DNA of 64,000 nucleotides from Sthenelais limicola (GCA_942159475.1 OW804098.1:118197374-118261373), one strand, 5' to 3'. Shown: positions 43,909 through 57,429, counted from the first letter of the stretch. Notes: generated by a model from the letters alone, not told the origin. Program-made: numbers and translations.

Positions 43909-46609
43909 TATGTATATTAATCGGATTAAATTATCTCATTAATAAATCCGTATTCGGGCATAATCCTGAGCTGTATACATACATTTGTACATATTAACCT
44001 CATCTTAATTATGACCTTTGAGCTTTCCCTCAGTTTGAAGGGTACTCTTTCAACTTTGGGCCTAGACTGATTGATATGGACACTCAGATCAACCTGCGTC
44101 ATATCACCTAGCACTAGCTAGCACTGCCCCTGTTGATACCACTTCAGAATTAGGTCGCCCAGACAGATAACGTTGGGATCAAAACATCAAACGCGTGACA
44201 TATCAGAAGACCCGGCAGAGTCTAGATAGCTTGGTTTGCCATTGAGTAAGTTAGATCAAGTCAGAGGGAGTCAGTCATAGAGAGTCAGAGAGAGTCAGAG
44301 AGTAAGACAGAGAGAGTCAGAGAGGAAGAAAAAGAGAGTCAGAGAGGAAGACAGAGAGGAAGACAGAGAGAGAGAGAGACAGGGAGAAAGAGATACATAT
44401 TATTGTGGATATATACAGTAAGTCAAAGTTTAACTATTCTCAGGTGCTCAATGATAAGCAATTGTACGGTTGCATTGGAAGGTCCAAGGGCTATAATCAC
44501 TTTAGGCTGAGTCTGAAAGGATAATAAACCACCATTTCCCTGGTGCAATATCTCGAGTAGAATGCCTTGCCAGCGGACCCTCAGTCATTAATCGTTTAGA
44601 TACATTATAAACTCTGGGTCCAAACCATCAGATAAGAATTGTATGTAAGCCTACTTCCCTAATCGGTTTCCTCGCCTAGGACTCGGCGTTTAGATGGTAA
44701 CATAATGACATTTCGCGGTCTTAATGGAATTGTAATGGCACTTTGCGGTTTGATGCGAGAGGCTTCCCCTTCATTTGAAGGGACTTTCTCAACTTTGGGC
44801 CTAGACTAGCTTAGACTGTATAAACGTGGCTACTTTGAATAAAACGGTGTTGTGTACTGGTTGGGTCCTGAAAGTTTTAAATCATACAATTAAGTATCAG
44901 GGCAATCAGTTATGTATCAAAACTTTAACAACAGCGGAAACAATCATCGATTACAACCGTAACAATTAGTTTTATAGTATAGGTGTAATCATGCCTTAAC
45001 ACAACACCTCGTGCAAATAACACCCAAAATAGCAATAGTACAAGAGATCGGTAACGGGTTCCAATTAAAGGTGGCCCGGTTGACTGGAAACTCCATTGTG
45101 ATGTGTTACAGGGAAATGAGTCACATCTCTTCAAGTCAACAAGTTTTTCGTTACAATCTTCTTTTGCATTGTTGCTTCTGTCATTAGCTGGAGGCGGTAC
45201 CCTACTCTTAATAGGTCTTTGCTTCATGAATAGCACAATGAATACAATAACGTTAAGATTAGATAAGATGTTTTTTATTTGTCTTTTCAGTGAGTACAAA
45301 TGAGTACCAAACGAGTACTACATAAATAGACAAAAGGGTCGACATACCATTATGAACTAACTAGAGTGCGTTTCTTCCGGCTGTTACCACAAATTTGGAA
45401 TATAAGAGTAAAACTACACTAGATGACTTAGAGATATAATAGGATATAAGCAAGTAAAATAACTAAAGAGTTGTTAGTCGGCCAGTACAGCACGAGTTTA
45501 CATCTAGGGGTAGGTGTTTCAGTTAATAATAGATATAATAACAATGGCAAGTGTTGTATGACATTCATACAGTACAGTATAACGTTGGTTATAATCATTA
45601 ACTTGTTTACCCTCGTCTCTAGCATACAATAATAATTTATATAAAATATTCATATAGTGTGATCTGGCCTACTATTCATTTAAAAATTGTTTTCAATTTG
45701 TTTTCATCACAAAGTCTTCACCGATGTGCCGAGAAAGAACATACATGCTTATTTAATAATGTAAAAAATACTTACTACATATAGTTCAATTTTCACTAAT
45801 TCAAAAACTCGTGATTTCAGGATCCTGTGAATAGCACACAGACCTTATAACCTTATATCATTTCATACATATTTCTATCATGTAGTAGCATCAATAACAC
45901 TAATGTCCCCACTGTAAAGTGGACTTGAATGACTTTCAATTGAGATAACATGACTGGTTGAATGTCAAGCAGTTGCCACTGTACACTATCTTGAAAATGT
46001 GTTTTGTATCAACACATCTAACCAGTGATGGCTAAATACTATACACAGATTGTAAATTATATGTGTGTAGTGTTTCAGGATAATAAGTTACAAGTCGCAA
46101 AACTCGGATTTAAAAGTCATGTATGTATAGGAACTCTTTGTCGGAACGCTTTCATTTTGTATTTATCTAGTCTTGATTTAACAAGACTTTAACAAATATT
46201 AGATATATATTCATGCCTTTCTAAGGTCATCCTATAGAGTATTTAGTTACTTTACTTGAAAATGCCCACCCAGAAATATTGCAAACTTTCTTTTCTAAAG
46301 TAAAAATATCAAACTTAAATATTCTTGATATAGAAGTAATAATTATTATTAAAAGCCCGATGTTTATCATTCGTATTAAGTTGTAGGTGGCGTCGGGAAA
46401 GACCAATATAATCATGTTGAATATAAATCGCATATATAATGATGTGTTACAGAAATATTAGTCAAAGGTCGCAGAGACACATGTTAGCGATATTTCTTGA
46501 AGACAAATCACTAGTAAATCAGTAAAATATCCTCCTTAGGATGACTTCAGACACGCGTGGACACCTTGAGCAACCAATTTTTACAATTTGGTACATGTCT
46601 TTTTCCTAC
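43909..46609. other. Intergenic, no recognised gene
   Basis: Contains a GA-rich simple repeat (about 44275-44390), a direct repeat ending CAACTTTGGGCCTAGACT (about 44024-44072 and 44758-44806), a MITE family 2 left-end piece (about 45094) and a degraded family 2 copy (about 46062-46340). The 124-codon minus frame at 44925-45299 has no motif support. Confidence 0.5.
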
Positions 46610-47978
46610 TACACTCTCCCGCGCAACGTATCCGCACGATACGAAAATGAATACGATTTTCTTGTACCCACTTTTGATACGATTTTTTTCGTCTCAGGCG
46701 TTTTTCGTACCTGGGAAAGCTAAATCTCTTAGTCCCTGTCTGGTGTGCGGTGGTGCGTTAAGGGTTGGCGCGCCTGGCCGTGTGCGGCAGTGCGTGAAGG
46801 AGTGTGCACTCACCCATAACAAAGTGACAAGGCAGAGAAAAAAACTTACCCATGCTTGGGTTTGATCTAGCAACCTTAGGATTCACAAGCGAGCATCCTA
46901 ACCACTACACCACAGAACCAGCTGTGAGAAAGATCTCAAGGAATCAGTCTGGATGATAAAAGTGTGTGTGAGAGAGAGGGAGAGAGAAACAGAGACAAGG
47001 ACAGAAAGAGAAAGAGGGGAGAGGCAGACAGGAGGATTGCAATTGAAAGAAAGTAAGAAAGAGATGGGCGGGAAAGGAGAGGAAGAGCAGGGAATGTTTT
47101 TTTTCATGAATATATATTGAATATATCCAGGTATATGAGCGATGAGAATATAAAAAAAAACTCAACAATATTTCTTTCTGCTTTAGATAGCTCATAACTC
47201 CCTCAAAATGCGTCCGATCTGAATATAAAAATTATCCCCGAACCCCATGAATGTCAGGAAGACAGCCATGTTTTCAGATTTATAATCAGGCTATTACTTT
47301 CTTCGTAAATAATTATTTTCGTCAGCCGCATCAAGTCGTTCGAAAATGGGACACTGGGTTCTGGCTTGATTTTCTAAGTGCTACACCAAAGAGGAAGAGT
47401 AACATCTGACTATAGTACTGACGCTGTTCTGACACGCAAATAACTGGTGGAATCAGAGACCCTCCAATCCTAAATGTCTCTGGTGGAATATTGCGCATAA
47501 ATTATATATAGGGGCCGAGCGTGTAGCAAGGCAAGGCGTGACAGCGCCGCGAAAGCGTATTTCGCACATCAGAGTGTAAATTCACTGAAAGCGTGGTTTC
47601 AGTGTTACACAGCCCACATGTGTGTGCATTGGGATACTACAAATAGGCCTATCCTATTTGAATATGATTAATTTTGTTTTGATGTTGAGACCTGGTGTAT
47701 AATAAGTTGATAACATAAGCATAGTAGGCCTACCGAGAACGTACTACAGTACTATCACGCATCCAAAACTGAATACGAAAAACGCAGTGCGAATACGGAG
47801 CATATCATATTTCGTCTCCGTGATTCAAATGACCGTTTTTCGTATCAGAAGTTCAGGCAATTTCGTCACCACAGTTCACCAGTAGCGTTCGCGGTGCTCG
47901 GTAGACAAAAATCGTCACACTGAAGACGAAAAAACTTGCCGCTCCGTATCGCGCGGGTACGGTGCGCGGGAGAGTGTA
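46610..47978. mobile_element. Element G: TIR element with ATACGAAAA motifs near both ends
   Basis: 1369 bp. Inverted ends at 46610-46643 and 47945-47978 (TACACTCTCCCGCGC..., 31 of 34 bases matching). TA at each outer edge may be the target duplication, leaving CACTCTCCC as the terminus. ATACGAAAA or TTTTCGTAT motifs occur at about 46640, 46651, 46677, 46701, 47772 and 47835. Unlike elements A to D, they cluster within about 200 bp of the ends. It holds a tRNA-like sequence and a GA-rich tract; no coding capacity. Confidence 0.82.
46848..46921 (-). repeat. tRNA-derived sequence (SINE head or tRNA pseudogene)
   Basis: On the minus strand it reads GGTTCTGTGGTGTAGTGGTTAG (good A box), then GGATGC, then a B-box-like GGTTGCTAGATCAAACCC. 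The anticodon arm and acceptor stem do not pair properly, so it is not a working tRNA. It is probably a SINE promoter or relic carried inside element G. Confidence 0.65.
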
Positions 47979-48295
47979 AGAACTAAATAATACTCTTAAT
48001 AAACTCTTAAATAATAAAAACATTCCTAAAAAGGAGTTGTTCTAAGAATGACATTTGGAAAAAAACCAAAACAATTCATCGATTTGTGACTCATAGTTCC
48101 GTGATGCATCGCTTATTACTAAATACGAGAATGCATCATATCTTTTTTTAATCGTCAGCGTGTGTTGTAAATTGTCATTGTCAAGTGTGCGTCCTGTGTT
48201 AAATCATTATGGCGCTATTGACAAGCTTACTAATGGGCCTTTGTTCTGAGTGGGTGCAAGTAGCTGCAACTATCAGATAGTTATGTGGGTCAGAT
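47979..48295. other. Spacer without gene
   Basis: Includes a family 2-like fragment (TTTGTGACTCATAGTTCCGTGATGCATC at about 48083). Confidence 0.4.
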
Positions 48296-48512
48296 TTTCG
48301 AAAAATGTAGAATTGGCACCTCTACATATTTAGGAATTTCTGCTAAAATAATGATACATTTTGGGTATATCTGAGTATATTTGGTATCGCATTGATTAAA
48401 GTATCAGTTCTCTTATGTTAAACTGCATTTTGAAGCTCATTTCTGTCTTAAATGTGGGTTATTCAAGAGGATTGGTGAAGGCGAATTGTACATTTTCTGA
48501 AAATCTGACCCA
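48296..48512. mobile_element. MITE family 1 copy (217 bp)
   Basis: TGGGTCAGATTTTCG...GAAAATCTGACCCA with AT-rich flanks. Followed directly by a strongly diverged second copy at about 48520-48692 (ACAATGTACAATAGGCAG ... CTACATTTTCAGGAGACATAACCC). Confidence 0.8.
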
Positions 48513-48848
48513 TATATAGGGTGATCACTCAGGTGGATTAGGTCGGCGGACAATGTACAATAGGCAGTTCTACATATTTGTTAAATTCTGCTAAACTGAG
48601 CTCCGACATAAGAAATACGAGGCATATCTGAATTATTTAGTATTGCACTGATTCTATTAGGCCATTTCTACATTTTCAGGAGACATAACCCGTATTCATG
48701 AACGCCAGGTTCTAGACACCCTCCTACTTTTTATTCCCTTATTTCTCCTTGTATTTATCTTTAACATCTTTTATCTCTTCTCCTTCTGCGGCCCATCTTC
48801 GGCCTACTGGTTGTTCTTCTAACACGTCGGCCCCTTTAACTATGTGGT

Positions 48849-48906
48849 ATATGTGATATAGATATATTAACAACATATATGTTGTTAATATATCTATATC
48901 ACATAT
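48849..48906. repeat. Perfect 58-bp palindrome
   Basis: ATATGTGATATAGATATATT continues to a centre at 48877/48878 (CATA/TATG) and returns as an exact reverse complement with no loop. Confidence 0.95.
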
Positions 48907-49437
48907 ACGAAGAATTCTGAGTTCACTCAAGGAATTCTAAGTCAAACCTGCATTTCTTAATTACCAGCTTTTCCTATGACAGATGGGCGCCGCCCAGTCT
49001 GATTTCTCTTTGTAATCTCTACCCTTAATTATCGTACATAATTGTTTACTGTAATTAAACCTAGTTCACTGACATATATATGCAAGGTAAGACCATAAGG
49101 CAACATATGGGCTTACATGAAAGGTGGTCAGCTTAGATGATTATTACTTTGAGATGTCACCACTAGTAATCACTAGTAAACTATTCATCAAAGGTTTGTC
49201 ACCATAACAACTAGTAATAAGTTTCAATATTTTAATTCTGATATTTTAAGTTTAGAAGACATGTTCATGATATTTATTTGTGGACATTTACTAGTAAAGT
49301 AGCTAAATGTACTCTATACGGTGATCTTAACAATGAATGGATATATTCAATATACTGTCCTGAAATTTGCTACACATATTCAAGCTACGACACATGAGGC
49401 AACCCAAATTAATGTCATTCACACAAATGGGTCAGGT

Positions 49438-49664
49438 CTTCAGAAAATGTACAATGCACCTTTACCAATCCGCTCAAATAACCCACATTTAAGACAAAAA
49501 TTAGCTTCAAAATGCAGTTTAACATAACAGAATGGATACTTTGAATCAATGTGATACCAAATATACTCAGATATATTCTGTATTCATCATTTGTCTGTCA
49601 AATTTAGCAGAATCTCTTAATAGGGTAGAGCTGTCAATTGTACATTTTCTGGAAATCTGACCCT
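49438..49664. mobile_element. MITE family 1 copy
   Basis: TGGGTCAGGTCTTCAGAAAATG ... TTTTCTGGAAATCTGACCCT. It appears inserted in an older family 2-like sequence (flanks at about 49333-49437 and 49680-49735). Confidence 0.8.
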
Positions 49665-49757
49665 AATACATCTTGTGAATCAAAAAATAACAGTTCTGCG
49701 ACTTCTGACTCATTATCCTTTAACACACCAATATATTCTTCATTGCAGACGCTAAAC

Positions 49758-49982
49758 ATGAGACAAAGATCCGTCAACAAGAGGGCTCAAGCTCCTTATG
49801 AGCCCCACATTATTGACGATGAAGATGAAGGCGTCAATAGGAAGTACAACCACACCTGTGTGCTGTATATGTGCATCACCGTGCTCGTGTGTGGGCTCAT
49901 CTGCTCCTTTATACAGGTCGCCAACATCGGGGTGATATCCATGATGTCCACCACAGGCGGAGGCATATTAGGCGGACTCTGT
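49758..49982 (+). CDS. MS4A/CD20-like four-transmembrane protein, exon 1
   Basis: 75 codons from ATG 49758, ten bases after an AG acceptor (49748), so an upstream non-coding exon is likely. The GTTAGT donor at 49983 keeps phase 0; an alternative GTGTTA donor at 49981 breaks the frame of exon 2. Residues 1-31 are polar with an acidic patch (DDEDEG); TM1 is about 34-54; then STTGGGILGGLC starts TM2. The joined product of five exons is 216 residues with four helices and both ends cytosolic. The order short loop, G-rich TM2 start, GICSARSRTTG turn, then TM3 is the MS4A/CD20-like pattern. These membrane proteins act as signalling or channel adaptors; the exact role here is unknown. Confidence 0.72.
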
Positions 49983-50997
49983 GTTAGTATTTGTGTTTAC
50001 ATCTTAAAGTTGCACTCTCAGTTAACAACGGTCAAAAACTAAACATTTTTTACTTCTTGTTCCATTTTTTTTTCATTTTTTGCAAATCAACTTCATTTCC
50101 TTAACCTGCCGTCTTGGCCTCAACAACTTTTATTTCTGTTATAACTTGCAGGTTTCACCATAATATACTTACATAATGAACATAATCGGATACATATGAA
50201 TAGATTCACATTTTTCTTATCTATAAGCATAACACACTCATCGACCTACTTATGCACTAAGAACCAGAATATTCTGAACCATGAAGTACCTATCTTCTTA
50301 TTCCATTCTTTTCCAATCCATCTAAACGTTATTTGACTACAATTGTGGAGGATTGTGTCCAGTTGTTTTGCTACAGGGCTTCTGAATCATCGCAGAGTAT
50401 TGTATTCCAATTCAGTGTATGATGTAATTGGCAATTCATATGTAAGCTGTAAAACTGAATAAAAGTGTTATATATATATACGCACATTTGGAGGACCTGC
50501 CCAAATCCCTTCCTATATTTATTTCACTTATTATCGCTCACCAGCAGCCGTTTTCTCTCAGTGGATTCAATTCGAATTCTTATTTAAACTTGTTTTATTT
50601 GCGGAATTTTGATAAATCCAGTCCTATTATGAGTAAATTTGGTAAGATTTTTGTTGTGTTAATAGCTAAGGGTGCATGCTGTTTTAAAATAAATTACCAT
50701 ATATCAGGATTATTGTGACTATTTTGAAACAATAACATATTCATGTTAATCATAATTCGTCTTTGCAATGTATGGTATATTTTAGGGTGCAATGGGGTTG
50801 AAACCCCAAACCCTAAATTCAAAACTTTAAGGTGGTGTATCACTTTGATCTACCTCGCCCCAATACACACACACACAATCCATAGAATTAGGTGTCCATT
50901 GCATACACATGAGACATAAATAGACACCGATTCCCCATCATAACAGCCATATCAAACCATGTTGTAATATTTTCTATATTATTTGTTCCTATTTCAG

Positions 50998-51054
50998 TAT
51001 ATCGTCACAGCCTCCATTGGGATATGCTCAGCTCGATCCAGAACTACAGGTCTT
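50998..51054 (+). CDS. MS4A/CD20-like protein, exon 2
   Basis: 19 codons between TTTCAG and GTAAGT, phase 0 at both ends. Encodes YIVTASIGICSARSRTTGL, the rest of TM2 and the short basic cytosolic turn. The small exon between strong splice sites and frame continuity with exon 3 support it. Confidence 0.75.
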
Positions 51055-51938
51055 GTAAGTTATTACTTGAAACATTAATTGTCAACTTGCCTTAAACCTC
51101 TAATAAAAATTCAATCAAATCTTTTCATATTCAATGATAATATCACATTATTATATATGATCTCTCCGATAGTAACATTTTTTTATTAGATTTTCTATAT
51201 TCATATTGAATGACCATAATATGACTACTGAGTGATTTCTTACAGAAATATTAGCATTGAGTTGAGAAAAATAATTTTTGAGATCCCATCGATTTTTGTA
51301 AACATCAGATGTTGTGAATACCAAAACTGTTAACCATTACACAATATAATAACTACTTTTATTATACACGCATTGCTCTGAAAACAATGTATCTAGAGTA
51401 ATTTACGCATAGTGCGTATGTCACTAGTGATTTACGTTTGGTTGTCATTGCAACCAATCTTGTTTTTTTAACTAAGATTACTGATAAAATTCAAACTTAT
51501 GACTCGATTTTTTCTATTTTCATGATGAAAATTAACCATGTATAATAAATCTGTTAACTAACTCATTGGTTTCATTCGATTAGAACATTGCACTTGTTGC
51601 TACGCAACTCGTGCAATGTTCACGCTCCTTCAACCAACTTGTTAGTTAACCTGTATAAATTTATATCATTTTATCGTTCAAAAAACACTATTTTCTAGGT
51701 GAACAATCTATAGTAGAAAAGTTCAGTTAATCACTTAAGATGTTCCAGAAAACGGTATTGTGCAAAGGAAAGACACTTCAAAATATTTATTTGTTACGAT
51801 TTTAGACCGAATGATGACATTCGATGACATTTCGATGACATGTGTTAATCATAAGGGGGTCTGTCTCAGACACAATGTACAACTTTTATCACATAATATC
51901 AAATAAATAATTAATACTTTTCCACTTTTCTACAACAG

Positions 51939-52043
51939 ATTGTTGCGTTCCTTGTGCTAGCTATCGTTACTGCGGTGGTGTCTCTCTTCCCACTGACCAT
52001 TGGGGCGTTTGATGTGTTTGACCATGTCTTTTATCCAGATGGT
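51939..52043 (+). CDS. MS4A/CD20-like protein, exon 3
   Basis: 35 codons between CAACAG and GTAAGT, phase 0. Encodes TM3 (IVAFLVLAIVTAVVSLF) and the start of the larger outer loop (GAFDVFDHVFYPDG). Confidence 0.78.
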
Positions 52044-52129
52044 GTAAGTATATCAGTTTGTGTTATATCATACACACTGCTGGAGGCATGTGCAGCTAAA
52101 GATATCAGGTTTCTTTGTAGTTAAATACA

Positions 52130-52364
52130 TGGGTCAGATTTTTAGAAAATGTACAATTGGCAGCGCTACACATTTAGTAAATTCTCCTAAATTAGGCTGA
52201 AAAACGAAGAATATCGGGTATATCTGAGTATATAGGTATTGCATTGATTTGAGGTATCCGTTCTGTCATGTTAAACTGCATTTTAAAGCTCAATTTGGTC
52301 TGAAATTTGGGTTATTTGAGAGGATTGGTGAAGGTGAATTGTACATTTTCTGAAAATCTGACCC
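52130..52364. mobile_element. MITE family 1 copy in intron 3 (235 bp)
   Basis: TGGGTCAGATTTTTAG ... CTGAAAATCTGACCCA; both inverted ends are well preserved. Confidence 0.88.
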
Positions 52365-53143
52365 ATGTATCAGTGTTTGTGATGGGGTATTGCAGGTGAG
52401 CAAGTAATAGGGGATTCATTTGCATGTCCGCCATCTTGAACCTTGAATCTAGATTCATATAATAATGAAGTGAAATACCTTCACTATATCTTCACGTACT
52501 TGCTTATGATATGCATGTTACCACTCATACACACCAATGTAGGCCTATACAGTTAAAGTCATACCGTTTCTTTGGTAGTTCTTATAGAACCTATTAGATG
52601 TACACATGTGTTCGTATCTTTATATTATACTCTTTAAACACAACAAAGAACGGAGTCTGGGGATAAAAATGTCACTGTCACTTATAAACATGTTTATTTT
52701 TTCAAATAGTTGCATGTTTGTGTAAAAAGCTAGAGTAAACATGTTATGTTCAGCATGGAATATTTAGCTGTGATCTCATGTCAATATCAATGTGTTTTGC
52801 ATATTTTCATCAAACAAAACATCATGTTGTCCTTCATCTATTTGTTTTCTATAGATATGCTATGATATTGGTGGAAAGATCCTTGCATTTTTTGTAAAAC
52901 CTTTGCTAAAGATAAATTTGTATGTCAGATTTGAACTGACTCTATCCCAGCATGCACTGTAATAGACAAGCGCAGTGAGAAGTGCAAATCCCCTATTATC
53001 GCTAACATAAACACGGACATATCATGTGGACTTACCATCATTGTATTCTAATCCATTTGAGTTTGAACATTCATTAACATATGTCAAGGGTTTCAACTCA
53101 TATATTATATCCGAGAAGAGAAGATCAATGATTATTCTATAAA

Positions 53144-53381
53144 TGAGTCAGATTTTCAGAAAATGTACAATTGGCAGCTCTACATATTTACTAATTTCTG
53201 CTAAATTCGGCTAAAAAAATGATAAATTTGGGGCATATCTGAGTATATTTGGTATCGCATTGATTTAAATTATCAGTTTTGTTATGTTAAACATCATTTT
53301 GAAGCTCATTGCTCTCTTAAATGTGGATTATTTGAATTGATTGGTGAAGGCGAATTGTACATTTTCTGAAAGTCTGACCCA
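53144..53381. mobile_element. MITE family 1 copy in intron 3 (238 bp)
   Basis: TGAGTCAGATTTTCAG ... CTGAAAGTCTGACCCA, same orientation as the copy at 52130. Confidence 0.85.
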
Positions 53382-53600
53382 CATATATTCCTAACTTGAT
53401 CTGGAACATGAAACATAATCTGAACCCAGAACCAAATAGTCTACCTCCTCATATGCACATTTCAAGGCTGCACTCTCAGTTAATGAATGGTAAAACAAAT
53501 ATATTTTCTACATGTTCTTCCTTTCCTTTCCTCCCAACTTGTTGGTTTTCAGGCAACTACAAAAGGCCACCGGAAGGTGAGCTGTGGTTATATAATATGT

Positions 53601-54004
53601 GTGATGTGTTCCAGTAAAATATGTCATAAGTCGAAAAATCGATATTTTTCAAAGTGGGGTTTTCACAAGATCTCTTTATTGAAATGTTCTGATTAGAGGG
53701 TGTAGCACAGGTTTATAGTCATATGAATGTATGTAACACATTTCTGGACATTGTATTAAATGTATCCTTGTGTATTGAAGGCCTTCGTATTGAGTATATT
53801 TAGTTACTTTACTGGTAATTACCCATCCAGAAATATTGCAAACTTTTTTCTTTTTTTTTTAAATTATTAAACTTAAAATATAGAAATATTTATTAGGTGT
53901 CCTAGTGTTTACTATCATCGATATCGGACTGATCTCATCTTTTAAAATATGGTGATATCTCAAAATCCATTTTTTTCGACTTATTTTCCTAAAACACATC
54001 ACAT
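53601..54004. mobile_element. MITE family 2 copy in intron 3 (about 404 bp)
   Basis: Starts GTGATGTGTTCCAGTAAAAT and ends with the inverse ATTTTCCTAAAACACATCAC. An intact reference for the interrupted copy at 24820. Confidence 0.85.
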
Positions 54005-55823
54005 ATAAGTAACTTTACTTCTATTAGTATTATACAGTCATGCCGTCTCAACAATACCAATTAACGTGTTCTACATGGGCATATGTCGACGTTCTCTGTC
54101 TTTGAGCGTTCTTCCGAATGGACCTTCTGTCTATATCACTATAGGTCTTTAGTTTACATGAAACATTGAACAAATTTAATGTGTAAAATGTACTATATGT
54201 TTATAAATGCATATTCCCGGGGGCTTGGTAGCCTTGCAGTTTATTGCATCCCTACATAAAGCTTGTAGCCTCCTGTTTATATTCCATATTATTGCTACTA
54301 ATACTAATATTGTTTGGAGGAAGGAGGGTGACTCAGGTCTATTCTAATCTTGCCCTGAAATCATTAAGGCCAAACGATTTAACTTTGTTCAGACTGTTTC
54401 AAAATATCAGTCCTCTAAATATGAGTGATCTTTTATCTTTTAGTATTTTTTTGATTTGGTACAATCAGGTTGAACACTGGGCTAATTAATGACCATTATA
54501 AACAGCATTCTAATAAAGTTTTGGGCAATTTCTACTCCTAAATCAGTATAATATTTTGACAGTTAAATTTCTTAATTTCATCCGTCCCAACATATTTTCT
54601 GTAGGAGCTATTTCCTCGTTTCTTTTCTTTTGATAACCATGATGTTGCTCTTACTTACGTTTAGCCAAATTTTGTTTGTTATACACAACATAATCTAGGT
54701 TTGTCAGATTTGTTTGTAAATCTTTTTCTGCAACCTTCCTTTCCTCACCTTCCTCTTTTCGCTCAACCATTGCTACTTAAAATTCGTGTATAAACATATA
54801 ATAGCAGCAGAATATTGATAAATTCAGTCCTTTAAGTCATAATAAGAGTAAATATGTTAAGATTGTCTTTGCCATGATAACTGAGAATGCAGCTTTGACT
54901 CCTTCGTATGAAGCTTTATTGTAAAAGTTAATGCCTCTCCCTACTACAAGTGAACGCTCCACACTCATCTGCAATGTAGTATGTATTTTATCATTTAGTA
55001 AAACTGATATTTCGTTGGGATCCTGTTTAAGATATACTAAAGCACCTTACTTGACCACAACTTAAATATTAAAACCTGATATGTGATCGGAATCATGTCT
55101 TGGTCAATATAAATACTTTTTTAAATTAACAAATGTACCGCATAATTATCATAACTTATCATTCACTGACGTACAGATGTAATACACTTTGTGTATCTAG
55201 AATACCTCTTTAGAATCTGTTCTCTTTTTCATGATTTTATTCCTTTTTCTTTCCTTAGTTAGAAAGTGATATATGTTTCAGAAACTTGAGTAAACTTTGT
55301 GAGCAGAGTTCTGAATAAATAGTCTGTTCAATGCTATCCAATATAAAAACAAGTCTTCAGAACACATCGGAGACCATATAATATTATAATAATACCTATT
55401 TCATGTTTGTTTGTTTGTTCTATGACCGGCTATCGTACAGTACAATGTTTTCTCAGCCTGTACATAGAAAATCAAATGGCATTGATGCTAGAGTAGACAA
55501 GTTATCTATTACATTCCATCAGGATTAGGCTATATCAAGCTTAATGCCTGGTTATATTAGGTTACATTACAGACCTCGTTGCTGGCTATGTTACAACTAT
55601 AGGAGTTTTCAGTAAACAGTATTACCAAGATGACAGTAGATGATTCTAATGACGAATGTCAATGAACAATTGGCGTCATCTATGCATAGAGTCCTTTGGG
55701 CACTTTGGTTTAACAATGTAATAAAATAGCTTGAGCAATTTAGGCCTATGCTTTAGCGAGTTGATTAAGCTGCTGTTGAACTTATGATAATACTTTAACA
55801 ATGAATGTGTGTTTGTATTATAG

Positions 55824-55934
55824 ACTATAGTATGGAGTATGGGAACAGTCATGATGCTGGTGGCCATACTCAATGCTGTCCTCCTTATTATCGCCTCGGC
55901 CTTTGCATGCCATGGCCTCTGTCCAGACTCTGAG
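55824..55934 (+). CDS. MS4A/CD20-like protein, exon 4
   Basis: 37 codons between ATTATAG and GTAAGT, phase 0. Encodes TM4 (IVWSMGTVMMLVAILNAVLL and on) ending ACHGLCPDSE; the two Cys just after the helix could be acylated. Confidence 0.78.
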
Positions 55935-56055
55935 GTAAGTAACCCATGAATTTAGTAACGTTTTGAAAATATATATTTTGAACATGAAGTTAAATGCAAA
56001 CTGAACTCTGTGCGTATTGCTCAATTTGGTGGTAATGGAACGCTATTGTTATGTA

Positions 56056-56292
56056 TGGGTCACATCATCAGAAAATGGACAACTGGCAGCTTTACACATT
56101 TTGGAAAGTCTGCTAAATCTGGCTTAAAAATGATGAATACCAGCTATATCTGGGTATATTTGGTATCGCGTAGATTTAAAGTATCTGTTTTGCTACGTTA
56201 AACTGCATTTCAAAGCTCATTTCAGTCTTAAATGTGGGTTATTTGAGAGGATTGGTGAAGGTGAATTGTACATTTTCTGACGATCAGACTCA
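56056..56292. mobile_element. MITE family 1 copy in intron 4 (237 bp)
   Basis: TGGGTCACATCATCAGAAAATG ... CATTTTCTGACGATCAGACTCA. Confidence 0.8.
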
Positions 56293-57429
56293 TACACGTG
56301 TCCATAAGATTTCCACTCACTCACCCACTTATATAAGTTTGACTCTATGATGAATGCCTAAATATTTATCATTTTTCATTCATATTATTTCCATTCTCGT
56401 CCATCATCCAAATATCATATGTATTAGGTAATTTTCTTTTTCAAATAGCTCCGCGTTTCCCTTGTAAATAACGAACGTTACTTCGTAGCTTTTTAGGAGT
56501 TAAAAAAACTTGAATGTATATTCGTTATCTTACTCTGTGTGTTCCACCTTTAAACTTTGGTCTATTACGCCTGTACGATCAGGATACAATAGACACCGGA
56601 ATAAGAGTGTTTTGTGACTGTAACCTTTACCTGAATACAAACCTGTTGAAAACAAGAAAGACAAGTATTTAAGGCCATTACGCCAAACATCAATTATTAA
56701 AATTCATTAAAGGTTACAAAGTGGTACTTGGTATATTCGGAATCAGGAGATTCTGTAGATCTGAGTAATGAACCCATCAATTAATTATTTTATTTTAGCT
56801 ACAAGAACATACACATTTCATTTAAAATATTATTCTCAAATGTACACTCTACACTACACTCTTCACCGACCCTATCCTCATGTTACATAATCGTATATAA
56901 AATCATCATTATTTCACTAATTAAACACTTTAATAGAATAAAACGCTATCCACGATGGGGGTTTTGAATCATCACCCTTTACATACAAACACATTTCTAA
57001 AAATATGCAAGAACAAGACTTGGTCCTATGAAATATCTATTTCTCAATCCTGCAATATAGTTCAGTGATTCATTTATTTGAACGAAGCTACGATCTTCCC
57101 ACCTCTGGAGCTACCATGCTACTGGAACGTCGGTGACGTCAGTGAGCAGTAGGTTTCCAATACCGACTGTATCCTTAGTGATGTCATGATGACATCACAA
57201 AGGTGTGCACTTGTTACCTGGAGAAGTTTCCCCTGGTGATATTGGTGTTTATTGTGTTGATTAAATAAAACCAATGAGAAGAAAGGGAGCACATATTATT
57301 AATTACCCAAATAAATTGATGTAATAAAAATATTTCTCACTAATTCTCCCTCTAGGCTCCAAAGGTGGCCTATTTGGCACAACATGGTTTCGCTTAGTAT
57401 AGCTCATCAGGCTCATGAGTGGGCTTGTG

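Noticed and set aside
44925..45299. 124-codon minus-strand frame
   Set aside because: It includes a MITE family 2 end (GATGTGTTACAGGGAAATGAG), shows no family motif and has no splice support.
46848..46921. Functional tRNA gene
   Set aside because: A and B boxes are recognisable, but the acceptor and anticodon stems do not pair; a SINE or pseudogene is more likely.
49638..50042. 134-codon frame as a single-exon gene
   Set aside because: Codons before 49758 fall in intron or UTR sequence, and the end beyond 49982 runs into a dispersed repeat (GTTGCACTCTCAGTTAAC).
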